DNA of 64,000 bases from Sphingomonas glacialis (lineage in GTDB: Bacteria > Pseudomonadota > Alphaproteobacteria > Sphingomonadales > Sphingomonadaceae), in contig NZ_BNAQ01000002.1 in NCBI RefSeq assembly GCF_014653575.1, positions 744,001 through 808,000 on the forward strand, in the 5' to 3' direction. Shown here piece after piece: positions 20,791-29,390 of the stretch (position 1 is its first letter; each line of letters starts with the position of its first letter). Below the pieces are notes generated by a model. That model worked only from the letters and a program-made list of their open reading frames with translations, was not told the origin of the DNA and did not search any database. Made by a program: the position numbers and the translations under genes.

Positions 20791-22072
20791 CGCCGAGCGC
20801 GGACTGCCCCGCGACGTCGGTCTCGGCAGCGACCGCGTAGAAGCGGCGCAGCAGGTCGCGCTCGGTTTCGGTGATATACGGGTTCCACACGTCGAAGATC
20901 AGGATCGCGCGCATCTGGTTCGAGCGATTCCACGCCTCATGCTCGATCGTGTCGTCGAACACCCACGCCTCGCCCGCGCGCCAGTCGCGCTCCTCGCCGC
21001 CGACGCGAAAGCTGCAGCCGGGCGGCACGATCAACGGCAGATGGACGATCGAGCGGACGTTGCTGACCCCGGTATGCGCGGGCAAATGCGCGCCCGGCTG
21101 GAGCAGCGAGAAGAACACCGTCGGCGTGCGGCCCGGCAGATCGGACAGCGGCAAGGCCGCGATCGCTTCCGCCGTACGCGGCGCGCGCGCGCAGGCAGCG
21201 TCGTCGCGCACGCCGTCCTTCCACAAATGCAGCGCCCCCCATTGCAGCGAATGATCGAGCGCCGACCATTTGTTCTGCGGCGTCCCCGGCGGCATCGCGA
21301 CATAGGGGCGGATCGCCTGGGCATCCTCGGCAAGGATCGCCTCGAGCTCGGCGCGGATCATGTCGGTCTTGGCCTCGATCTCGGCGAGCCACGGGAAATG
21401 CGCACGCGCGAAATATTCCTCGGCCGGAAGGAAGGGAAAGTGCATCCCGGCACAGACGTTCGCATAGATCGCGCGCCGCCCGAGCGCATGATCGATACAC
21501 GCATCAGCGCGGCGGCGCTCCGCCACCGGGATCGCCCCGCGGATATCCGAAAGCCCGCGATCGATCGTGTCGCCGAACGCCGCGCGTTGCTCGCGAACGA
21601 AGGCGCGCGCATGGTCGAACATCAACTCTAGCGCCGGGCTGCGCTCCTCGATCGAGGCTTCCATCGCGAGCACGCTGCCCCAGCGGTCGGCGGCGCTGGC
21701 CTCGTCCCCCTGGCGCTCGCGCAGTTCCGCCATCCGCACCAGCGCCATGAAGTGCCGCTGGTCGATCGCCAGCGCGCCTTCGAGCGCGGCGGCCTCGGCC
21801 GCGTCGTCGCGCTGCTCGCGGCGCGCGCGCGCGAGGTTCATCCACAATTCGGGGGCAAGCGCGTCGGCGGCGATCGCGCGCTCGAAATAGGCCGCGGCGT
21901 CTCCCGGACGCGATAGCGCCAAGGCATGCATTCCCAGCGCGTTGAGCGCCAGCGGATGCTCGCCAGCCTGTGCCAGCACGTCGCGAAACAGGCCTGCGGC
22001 GATCTCGGGCCGTCCGGCGCGCCGCTCCTGGACCGCCGCCTGAAGCATCCGCTGAATATCCGCATCGTCCAT
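20780..22072 (-). CDS. TPR protein with aspartyl/asparaginyl beta-hydroxylase domain
   Basis: The product is 430 aa. The N-terminal half (about 1-150) is built of tetratricopeptide-like helical repeats (PLALNALGMHALALSRPGDAA and APELWMNLARARREQRDDAAE, shown here in parts). The C-terminal half (about 255-410) is an AspH-type Fe(II)/2-oxoglutarate hydroxylase. Visible catalytic features are His about 332 in PAHTGVSNVRS, the following IVHLPL strand, and the distal His about 377 in DDTIEHEAWN. AspH enzymes hydroxylate Asp or Asn side chains in proteins or peptides, and the TPRs may hold the substrate protein. It is divergent from the second sulfotransferase-like gene, with 63 bp between starts. 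Confidence 0.85.
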   Translation of the reverse strand: MDDADIQRMLQAAVQERRAGRPEIAAGLFRDVLAQAGEHPLALNALGMHALALSRPGDAAAYFERAIAADALAPELWMNLARARREQRDDAAEAAALEGALAIDQRHFMALVRMAELRERQGDEASAADRWGSVLAMEASIEERSPALELMFDHARAFVREQRAAFGDTIDRGLSDIRGAIPVAERRRADACIDHALGRRAIYANVCAGMHFPFLPAEEYFARAHFPWLAEIEAKTDMIRAELEAILAEDAQAIRPYVAMPPGTPQNKWSALDHSLQWGALHLWKDGVRDDAACARAPRTAEAIAALPLSDLPGRTPTVFFSLLQPGAHLPAHTGVSNVRSIVHLPLIVPPGCSFRVGGEERDWRAGEAWVFDDTIEHEAWNRSNQMRAILIFDVWNPYITETERDLLRRFYAVAAETDVAGQSALGVSD

Positions 22073-22135
22073 GCCACCTGCATATCGGCGTCGAACCGAC
22101 TAGACAACGCGCGCGCGGCTGCACAAACAGGCGCA

Positions 22136-23197
22136 ATGACGCCGGCCACCTTGTCGGGCGGCCCGCAAGGCCAGCCGGGATCGATCGCCGAAGCGGTGCG
22201 CGATGCGAGCTGGCTCGCGCATCGCTACGATCCCGGCCACGACGCCGTGCATTTCGTGCCGGTGCCGCGCGCCGAGCATCGCCGCGCGACCTTCCTGACC
22301 GACGAGTATTTGCCCGCTGGCCTCGCCCCGCTCGTCGTACGCCGCGCCGACGCGATCGCCGCCGCACCGACGGCCGCGCCGATCCACTTCCTGTTTCACT
22401 CGGCCTTCTGCTGTTCGACGCTGCTGGCGCGCGCGCTCGATCACCCCGGCTGGGCGATGGGGCTGAAAGAGCCGGTGATCCTCAACGACATCATCGGCTG
22501 GCGTCGCCGCGGCGGCAAAGGGCCCGACATGGCGGAAGTGCTCGACGATGTGCTGACCTTGCTGGCGCGGCCGTTCGAGCCGGGCGAAGCGGTGTTCGTC
22601 AAGCCGTCGACCGCGGTCACCGCGCTCGCCCCTGCCCTGCTGACGCTGCGCGGCGACGCCTGTGCGGTGCTGCTCTATGCGCCGCTGCGCACCTATCTCG
22701 GCTCGATCGCGCGCAAGGGTTTGGACGGGCGGCTCTGGGTGCGCACGCTGCTGACCGGAATGCTCGACGACGGGCTCGTCAATCTCGGCTTTGGTCCGCG
22801 CGACTATCTCGGGCTGACCGACCTGCAGGTCGCCGCGGTCGGATGGCTCGCGCACCAGCAGCTCTTCGCGCGGCTGGTCGCGCAATTCGGGCCGGCGCGG
22901 GTGCGCACGCTCGACAGCGCCACGTTGATGGCGGATCCGTCGGCGGCGCTCGCGAGTCTGGCTGCGCTGACGCAGCGCGCGATCGATCCGGTGACGCTCG
23001 CGGCGATGGCGCACGGACCGGCCTTCACCACCCATTCTAAGTCCGGCGCGGCGTTCGATTCACGCGATCGCGCCGCCGAGCTGGCACGCGGCGACACGCT
23101 CCACGCCGACGAAATCGAAAAGGTCGCGATCTGGGCAGAAGCGGTCGCGGCGGCAAACGCGATTGCGCTGATCGCCCCGGCGGGCTTGCTTGACTAG
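22136..23197 (+). CDS. Sulfotransferase-like P-loop protein (paralogue 2)
   Basis: The 353-aa protein is paralogous to that at 19822-20790. Matching blocks are FLFHSAFCCSTLLARALD (about 86-103), LKEPVILND, VFVKPSTAVTALAPALL, LLYAPLRTYLGSIARKG and GPAFTTHSKSGAAFD. The order and spacing fit a sulfotransferase-fold nucleotide-binding protein. It differs from paralogue 1 by an extra N-terminal 30-odd residues. ATG at 22136 is the first in-frame start after the divergent AspH gene, with no clear ribosome binding site. It is convergent with the small Cys gene, with stop codons 4 bp apart. Confidence 0.75.
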   Translation: MTPATLSGGPQGQPGSIAEAVRDASWLAHRYDPGHDAVHFVPVPRAEHRRATFLTDEYLPAGLAPLVVRRADAIAAAPTAAPIHFLFHSAFCCSTLLARALDHPGWAMGLKEPVILNDIIGWRRRGGKGPDMAEVLDDVLTLLARPFEPGEAVFVKPSTAVTALAPALLTLRGDACAVLLYAPLRTYLGSIARKGLDGRLWVRTLLTGMLDDGLVNLGFGPRDYLGLTDLQVAAVGWLAHQQLFARLVAQFGPARVRTLDSATLMADPSAALASLAALTQRAIDPVTLAAMAHGPAFTTHSKSGAAFDSRDRAAELARGDTLHADEIEKVAIWAEAVAAANAIALIAPAGLLD

Positions 23198-23201
23198 GCG
23201 C

Positions 23202-23450
23202 TCAGCAATTCCCGCTGATGCCCTGATTGCCGCAGACACCGGATGTGAGACCGCTCGCGCGGATTCTTTCGCGGTCGATGTCCCATTCACGTCGCGTCTT
23301 GCACACCTTCTGGCTTCCGACCAGCGAGCCGGTCACCGGAAATTCCCGGCAAACGCGCTTCTCGGGCGCGGTGGCGGCCGTCTTCGTCGCTTGCGCGGGC
23401 GTTGGCTGCGGATCGGGAGCCGTCAGCGATAGCAAGAGCAGGATCAGCAT
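23202..23450 (-). CDS. Small exported Cys-containing protein
   Basis: The 82-aa product has a short hydrophobic N-terminus (MLILLLLSLTA) followed by a Pro/Thr/Ala linker and a conserved-looking core, CREFPVTGSLVGSQKVCKTR, then EWDIDRE. Two further Cys are near the C-terminus (VCGNQGISGNC). Short secreted proteins with the Cys-x-PVTGS-x-G-x-x-x-VC-x-TR pattern are common in sphingomonads, with unknown function. Start 23450 is supported by GAGGAC six bases upstream. Confidence 0.7.
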   Translation of the reverse strand: MLILLLLSLTAPDPQPTPAQATKTAATAPEKRVCREFPVTGSLVGSQKVCKTRREWDIDRERIRASGLTSGVCGNQGISGNC

Positions 23451-23516
23451 GACGTCCTCACAGCATAACAGCATATGGCGATGTGCCTGCGTAACGATAC
23501 GGATTATGGCGGACTA

Positions 23517-25169
23517 ATGTCAAAGCGAAACACGCAGAACCGCCGTCCGCCGATCGCACCTCGATCGCAAAGATCGCAGATCGATCAAGCGCTTGCAGCG
23601 GGCGATGTCGTGAACGCCGCAAGGCTCGCCGAACGCGAGCTCGCGGCGGGGCGCGCCGATCCGCTCGTGCTCAACCTCGCCGCATGGCGCAAGGAGGAAG
23701 CCGGCGATTTCGCAGCGGCACACGCGTTGCTCCGCCAAGCGCTGACGCTCAGCCCGGGCGACGTTGCGATCCTCGGCTCGATCGGCGCGGTGCTGCGCAA
23801 ACAGGGGTTCCTCGAAGACGCGCTCGCGGTGCTCGATGGCGTCGTTGCGGCCGAACCGCGCCATTCGGCGGCGTGGCTCGAACGTGGCTATGTGCTCGAT
23901 GCACTGCGGAACGATGCCGCGGCGACCGACAGCTATCACCACGCGCTCGCGCTCGATCCGACGCTGTCGCCGGCGCTCGGCAAGCTGAGCGACGCCGCCG
24001 CGCGGCGCGGCGATGCTGGGAGCGCGCAAAGCTATGCACAGCGCGCGCTGGCGCTCAACCCGCACGAGCCGTCGGCGATCTTCGCGCTGGCGCTGCTGGC
24101 GGTCGAAGCGCGCGACGGCGCACGTGCCGAGGCCTTGCTGCGCCCCTTGCTCGAGACGCCGCTCGCGCTGGACGATCGCACGCGGACGCTGACCTTGCTC
24201 GGCGACGCGCTCGACCGGCTCGACCGCCCCGCCGAAGCGTTCGACGCGTATGGTGCAGCGCAAGCCACCTTTCGCGAGGCGTATCGCGAACAGCTCGCGC
24301 CGGCGGTGGACCGTCCGTCGCACCGCTCCTTCATCGATGCGATCCGCGCGCAGGTTGCCGCGACCGGCTCAATCGCGGCGCTGCCCGCCGACGAGCGCGT
24401 CGCGGGTGCCGCCGCGACGCACGTCTTCCTGCTGGGCTATCCGCGGTCGGGAACGACGTTGATCGAGAATGTGCTGGCGAGCGCGACCGATGTCGTCGCG
24501 CTCGAGGAACGCGACACGCTGGTCGATATCGACGCCGCGCTGCTTGCCAATGACGGCACGATGCCCGACCTCGATACGCTCGACCCCGCGCTGCTGCTCG
24601 ATTTGCGGACGCGCTATTGGGCGCGGGTCGCGGCGCTCGCCGAAACATCTGTCGCGGGCAAAGTGCTCGTCGACATGAACCCGTTCAATGGGATCAAGCT
24701 GCCGATCCTCGCGCGGCTCTTCCCGCAGGCGCGCTTTGTCGTGATGCGCCGCGACCCGCGCGACGTCGTCCTGAGCTGTTTCCGCGTCAATTTCACGCCC
24801 GGTGCGGGTGCCTGGGCGTTCAGCGATCTCGAAGAGACCGCGCGGCATTATGATTCGCTGATGCGGCTGATCGACCTCGTCCGCGAGACGCTGCCGATCG
24901 CGACGCATGACGTCCGTTACGATCGCCTGGTCGGGGAGTTCGGACCCACCGTCCGCGCGCTGGCCGAGTTCATCGGGATCGCCTGGACCGAGGATTTCGC
25001 AGCGTTCGCCAGCACGGCGAGGAACCGCGGCGTCCGTACCGCGAGCGAGACGCAAGTGCGCAAGGGGCTCTACAATGGCGGTGGCCAATGGCGGCGCTAT
25101 GCCGACCAGCTCGGCCCGGTCCTGCCAATCCTCGCGCCGTGGATCGAGCGCTTCGGCAGCGGCGACTAG
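23517..25169 (+). CDS. TPR-containing sulfotransferase
   Basis: The 550-aa protein has N-terminal TPR repeats (about 20-260) and a C-terminal sulfotransferase domain with both canonical PAPS sites. These are the 5'-PSB loop FLLGYPRSGTTLIE (about residue 304) and the 3'-PB motif FVVMRRDPRDVVLSCF (about residue 407). Members are predicted to transfer sulfate from PAPS to proteins or other acceptors. It has all canonical residues, unlike the two shorter paralogues nearby. Start 23517 is preferred over an in-frame ATG at 23475, which lies inside the promoter region of the divergent small gene. A TBDR follows, convergent, 137 bp on. Confidence 0.88.
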   Translation: MSKRNTQNRRPPIAPRSQRSQIDQALAAGDVVNAARLAERELAAGRADPLVLNLAAWRKEEAGDFAAAHALLRQALTLSPGDVAILGSIGAVLRKQGFLEDALAVLDGVVAAEPRHSAAWLERGYVLDALRNDAAATDSYHHALALDPTLSPALGKLSDAAARRGDAGSAQSYAQRALALNPHEPSAIFALALLAVEARDGARAEALLRPLLETPLALDDRTRTLTLLGDALDRLDRPAEAFDAYGAAQATFREAYREQLAPAVDRPSHRSFIDAIRAQVAATGSIAALPADERVAGAAATHVFLLGYPRSGTTLIENVLASATDVVALEERDTLVDIDAALLANDGTMPDLDTLDPALLLDLRTRYWARVAALAETSVAGKVLVDMNPFNGIKLPILARLFPQARFVVMRRDPRDVVLSCFRVNFTPGAGAWAFSDLEETARHYDSLMRLIDLVRETLPIATHDVRYDRLVGEFGPTVRALAEFIGIAWTEDFAAFASTARNRGVRTASETQVRKGLYNGGGQWRRYADQLGPVLPILAPWIERFGSGD

Positions 25170-25253
25170 GCCCGGCGACGGCGGGCGCGTGCCGCCGCCT
25201 TGCCTACGAAGTCCACGGTCTCAGTGCATCCCGCGCGAGCGCGGCACGCATAC

Positions 25254-25283
25254 AAAAAGGGGCGAGCCTTGCGGCCCGCCCCC
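25254..25283 (-). terminator. Rho-independent terminator of the TBDR at 25307
   Basis: On the minus strand a 10-bp GC stem (25273-25282 with 25259-25268) precedes five U (25254-25258). It lies 24 bp after the receptor stop codon. Confidence 0.85.
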
Positions 25284-25306
25284 TGTTTGCCCGTGTCGGA
25301 GATCCG

Positions 25307-28300
25307 TCAGAACTTGACGGTGGCGCCGACTGCGAAGCGACGGCCCAACGCGTCGTAGGTCGACGGATAGGTGTTGCCGCTGTTGAACGTGGTCGAACCG
25401 ACGGTACCACCGACGACGGGCGGATCGCGATCGAACAGGTTCATGACCGTGAAGGTCAGGTCGAAATGGTCGCCAATGGCAAAGCGCGTCGTCAGATCGA
25501 AGTAATCGTACGACGGGATCTTGCCGAAGTTGACGGCCTTGCCCGCCAGTGCGCCCGTGGCGATCGTGCCGCTGAACGTCGTGACGCCCGGCTCGACGCG
25601 CATCGAGCTGATGTGGCGCCAGTTCACCGAGAAATCGACGCGGTTGAAGGTCAGCGTGGTGCGCTGGTTCCACGTGATCTGCGGCTGGAGCGAGCCGGCC
25701 GACGACGACGGACCAGCGGAAGCGGGCGAACCGCAGTTCTGGCCGTAATAGCCTACGCAGCTGCGGACCAGCGACAAGGGTGTCGCCTGGAACTTCGACC
25801 GCGACGTCCAGTTGCCGAGGAAGCCGAGGTTCAGCTTCGCGAAACCGAGGTTGCGGCGATAGTTGACGTTGAGATCGATACCATCGGTGAGGACCGTACC
25901 GAGGTTGCTCGGAGCGATGAACAGACCGGCCGTGGTTGCGGGATCGCCGTCGAGCGCACCGGTCGCCGGATTGCGGCGGATCGACGTACACGCCACGTTC
26001 GACGCGCTGGCGGCGGTGATCCCGGCGCCCGTGCGGTTGCCGAAGCACAGATTGTAGGCGTCGCCTGCGGTCGGCTGCGAAATCGCGTTCTTGATCGAGA
26101 TATTGTAGTAATCGACCGAGACCGACAGGCCGGGAACGTAGTTCGGCTGATATACGAGGCCGAGCGTGTAGGAGTCCGACTTTTCGGGCTGGAGCGCGAG
26201 ATTGCCGCCGCCGGTGAAGTTGGCCTGCGCTGCGGTCGGGGTCTGGATGCTGCCGATCGAGGCCGCCGGGGCGCCCTGTGCAAGGCAGACCGCGCGGAGG
26301 TTGGCATTCGTGGTCGGCCCGGTGCCGGCGCACGCATCGTACGACAGGTTCGTCAGGCCGGTCGAAACCGGTGCGAACAGTTCGTTGATGTTCGGCGCGC
26401 GAACCGCGCGCTGATAGGTGCCACGGATGCGGATCCCGCTCGTCGGCTCCCACGTTGCGCCGCCCTTGTAGGTCAGCGTGTCATAGCCACGCGAACCCGC
26501 GGTATCGACCTTGTAGCTCGAATAGCGCAGGCCGCCCTCGAGCGTCAGGCTCTTGAAGAACGGCTTGTCGGTGACCACCGGAACGATCAACTCGCCATAG
26601 CCTTCGGTGACATGATAGCCGCCCTGGAAGGTCGGCGCAGCACCGCCTGCGCCACCGAGCTCGCCCGGCGTCTGCGACAGCGTGTCGGACGCCTGCGACG
26701 CGGTGTATTTGCGATACTCGGTACCAAGCGCGAAACCGATCGGCGTATCGGCGAAGGGCGACGTCACGCCGATATCACCGTTGAGCAGCGCGCGCGCTTG
26801 CGCCAGCGATGCGCGGTTTGACGTCGTGCTGTTCGCGGTCAGATACGACACCTGATTCGGCGTGATCGATCCTTCAGGTCCGAACAGGTTGATCGGAACG
26901 CAGCCGGTCCCCGCAGTGATGCTGGCGGCGCCGTTGGGCCCGTTGGGAAGGCAGCTCGTGGTATTGGTGGCAAACGCCGCAGCGCGAAGCCGCGAGGTCA
27001 GCACATAGTTCTGGATCGACTGGATGTTCTCGGATTCGCCGTACGAACCGTTGATGTCGAGCTTGATCGAATCGGTGATCCCGATCTTCACGCCGGCGCG
27101 GTAATCGAACAGCGTCGTGGTGTAATCCGACAGACGCGAGCCGACTTCGGTCGTGCGGCGGTTGGTCGCCACCGTGAAGTAGCGGAAGTTCGGATCGGTC
27201 GTCGCGGTAGCCGTCGCTGCGGCGGCGCACTGCGCTGCCGTCAGCTGGGCGACCTGAACACCCGTTGCGCTGAAGGTCGGGTTGTTATCGCAGAAGGTCT
27301 GCCGTGCTGCCGCTGGCAGATACGGGTTCGAGAACGGGATCGCGAGCGACGAACCAAAGCTGCCCGACGGCGCGATGATCGTGCTCACCTGGTTCTTCGA
27401 GAACATTCCGCGCGAATAGACTTCGACATGGTCGGAGATGTCATACCGCGCCGCGCCGTAGATGTTGTAGCGCTGGAACGGCGTCTGGAAGATGTTGTAC
27501 GGGTTAAAGTTGAACGGCACGACCGGCGACTGCAGCGCGCCCGTGGTCGGGTTGATCTGGCGATTGCCCGAAACGCGTGCAGCCCCCGTGCCAAGACCGG
27601 CGACCGAGAAGCGCGTTGGCACCGTCGTGCCCGAACCACCGGCCGCGCCGCTGGTCGAGGTGTAGTTGTTGACCGCGATGTTGCGCGCGCCCTGATAGAC
27701 CGGGTCGGAATGCTGATAGCCGACCGACAGCACCGCGTTGCCGCGGCCGTCGTCGAAATTGGCGCCAATCGTCAGATCGGCGCGATAGGTGTGGCCATCG
27801 CCGCGCTCGGTGATCTGGTTCGACACCGTCGCCTCGACGCCCGAGAAATCCTGGCGCGTGATGAAGTTGATGACGCCCGACACGGCGTCGGCGCCATACG
27901 TCGTGGCAGCGCCGCCGGTGACCGTCTCGACGCGCTGGACGAGCGCGAGCGGGATGTTGTTGAGATCGACGCGACCGACGGTGTTCGACGGCGTGATGCG
28001 GTTGCCGTCGAGCAGCACTACGTTGCGGAAGTTGCCGAGGCCGCGAAGATCCGCGTAGCTGGCGCCGCCATTGCCGTTATTGACCGCCGACCCGATGCTC
28101 GCGACGGCGCCCGGCAGATCGCGCAGGACCTGTTCGGCGGTGTTGGTCTGGCGCAGCGCCAGTTCGTCCGAACCGATCACCGCAACCGGCGTCGAGCTGA
28201 CGAGATTGGGATTGCGGATAAGGCTGCCGGTGACGACGATATCGGCACCGCTTTCCGTGGGAGTCGACTGCGCTGCGGGCGCGGGTTGCGCCGTGGTGTC

Positions 28301-28408
28301 AGCGGACGGCGTTGCGGGTGCGGTCTGTGCGAAGGCAGGCGCCGAGGCCAGTGCCGCGCTGGCGAAGAGAGTGGACCCAAGCAAAATGGACCGCGTCGTC
28401 GATTTCAT
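25307..28408 (-). CDS. TonB-dependent outer-membrane receptor (large)
   Basis: The product is 1033 aa, with signal peptide MKSTTRSILLGSTLFASAALA...AFAQ and a Gln/Ala/Thr linker. The plug begins GADIVVTGSLIRNPNLVSSTPV and contains YADLRGLGNFRNVVLLDGNR. The long barrel ends RRFAVGATVKF. It is less similar to the other receptors of this window than those at 15452 and 29391 are to each other. Start 28408 has GGGGG upstream and gives a perfect signal peptide; the frame extending to 28504 has none. It bounds the sulfotransferase/hydroxylase cluster on its right side. Confidence 0.92.
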   Translation of the reverse strand: MKSTTRSILLGSTLFASAALASAPAFAQTAPATPSADTTAQPAPAAQSTPTESGADIVVTGSLIRNPNLVSSTPVAVIGSDELALRQTNTAEQVLRDLPGAVASIGSAVNNGNGGASYADLRGLGNFRNVVLLDGNRITPSNTVGRVDLNNIPLALVQRVETVTGGAATTYGADAVSGVINFITRQDFSGVEATVSNQITERGDGHTYRADLTIGANFDDGRGNAVLSVGYQHSDPVYQGARNIAVNNYTSTSGAAGGSGTTVPTRFSVAGLGTGAARVSGNRQINPTTGALQSPVVPFNFNPYNIFQTPFQRYNIYGAARYDISDHVEVYSRGMFSKNQVSTIIAPSGSFGSSLAIPFSNPYLPAAARQTFCDNNPTFSATGVQVAQLTAAQCAAAATATATTDPNFRYFTVATNRRTTEVGSRLSDYTTTLFDYRAGVKIGITDSIKLDINGSYGESENIQSIQNYVLTSRLRAAAFATNTTSCLPNGPNGAASITAGTGCVPINLFGPEGSITPNQVSYLTANSTTSNRASLAQARALLNGDIGVTSPFADTPIGFALGTEYRKYTASQASDTLSQTPGELGGAGGAAPTFQGGYHVTEGYGELIVPVVTDKPFFKSLTLEGGLRYSSYKVDTAGSRGYDTLTYKGGATWEPTSGIRIRGTYQRAVRAPNINELFAPVSTGLTNLSYDACAGTGPTTNANLRAVCLAQGAPAASIGSIQTPTAAQANFTGGGNLALQPEKSDSYTLGLVYQPNYVPGLSVSVDYYNISIKNAISQPTAGDAYNLCFGNRTGAGITAASASNVACTSIRRNPATGALDGDPATTAGLFIAPSNLGTVLTDGIDLNVNYRRNLGFAKLNLGFLGNWTSRSKFQATPLSLVRSCVGYYGQNCGSPASAGPSSSAGSLQPQITWNQRTTLTFNRVDFSVNWRHISSMRVEPGVTTFSGTIATGALAGKAVNFGKIPSYDYFDLTTRFAIGDHFDLTFTVMNLFDRDPPVVGGTVGSTTFNSGNTYPSTYDALGRRFAVGATVKF

Positions 28409-28632
28409 AAAACCCCCATTCCGGCCTGTTCGGCTGGTGTAATCTGTGCCCGATTTTGGACGGACGTTGACACATGGGTATGATATCCCGAGGTAGGACC
28501 GCAACGGGCTAATACGCCGCCGTGTGAATATTGTTCGGGCTGTGATGTTTTAGATACAGATCGCCACGTTCGGACAGATTTCCGCCCGGCGGGCGCCCGC
28601 TACGACGGCTACAACCATGGGAGCACGGTCTC

Positions 28633-29169
28633 TTGCCCACACGCGCCACTGCCCTGATCGCCTGCCTTGTGCTGGCGCCACTCCCTGCCGCAGCGCAGAC
28701 TACCGAGAGCCGGGGTGAAGGCTTGGTCTCGGCGCTCGCTGCATGTCGCACGGCAGCCGCCGACCAACGCCTGGCGTGTTACGAACAGGCCAGCGCGGCC
28801 CTTATCTCCGCGCGCGATCGCCACGAGATCAGGATCGTCGACCGCGAAGCGGTCCAGCGCGCCAAGCGCTCGCTGTTCGGGTTCTCGCTACCGCACCTCA
28901 ATCTGTTCGGCACCGGCAAGGAAGATCCCCGCGCCGATTCGGACACCGACGTTCGCGAGATCACCAGCACCGTGACATCCGCCCGCCAGGCGGCCTACGG
29001 CCTGTGGGCGTTCGGACTTGCCGAAGGCGGGGAATGGCAGTCGACGGCCGAATCGCCGACCTTCGATCCGCGCAAGGGCGACACGGTCACCATCAAGGCG
29101 GGAATGCTGGGCCGCTATACCGCGAAGATCGGCAAAGGCCGCGCGGTCGATGTGAAACGCCTCCGCTGA
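28633..29169 (+). CDS. Exported hypothetical protein, 178 aa
   Basis: It begins with a clear signal peptide (MPTRATALIACLVLAPLPAAAQ). The first part has Cys residues in the pattern CRTAAADQRLACYEQA, which resembles the exported D-x-x-RL-x-CYD proteins. The segment KRSLFGFSLPHLNLFG follows. The C-terminal part is beta-rich (GDTVTIKAGMLGRYTAKIGKG). The function is unknown. The start is TTG at 28633, because no in-frame ATG exists upstream of the signal peptide, so the start is less certain than the gene. It is divergent from the large TBDR with a 224-bp gap. Confidence 0.75.
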   Translation: MPTRATALIACLVLAPLPAAAQTTESRGEGLVSALAACRTAAADQRLACYEQASAALISARDRHEIRIVDREAVQRAKRSLFGFSLPHLNLFGTGKEDPRADSDTDVREITSTVTSARQAAYGLWAFGLAEGGEWQSTAESPTFDPRKGDTVTIKAGMLGRYTAKIGKGRAVDVKRLR

Positions 29170-29301
29170 TTCGGACGCGGTCGCATCGGCACCCCGGCGA
29201 AGGCTGGGATCGTGTGACGTGCATGCGCTGCGTCGGTTTGAAGCGCTCCAGGCGTTGGCCCGGATGACGGCGGCAATCGCCGCGTCGGCACCGCACACAG
29301 C

Positions 29302-29344
29302 AAAACGGCGCAGCGTCGGGGCTTTCGCCAAGACGCTGCGCCGT
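29302..29344 (-). terminator. Rho-independent terminator of the truncated TBDR
   Basis: On the minus strand a 12-bp perfect stem (29332-29343 with 29306-29317) is followed by four U (29302-29305). It lies 47 bp downstream of the receptor stop. Confidence 0.8.
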
Positions 29345-29390
29345 CCCGCCTGCACCCCGAGCAGGCAAACCCGCTCGGGGAGCCGCCAGA

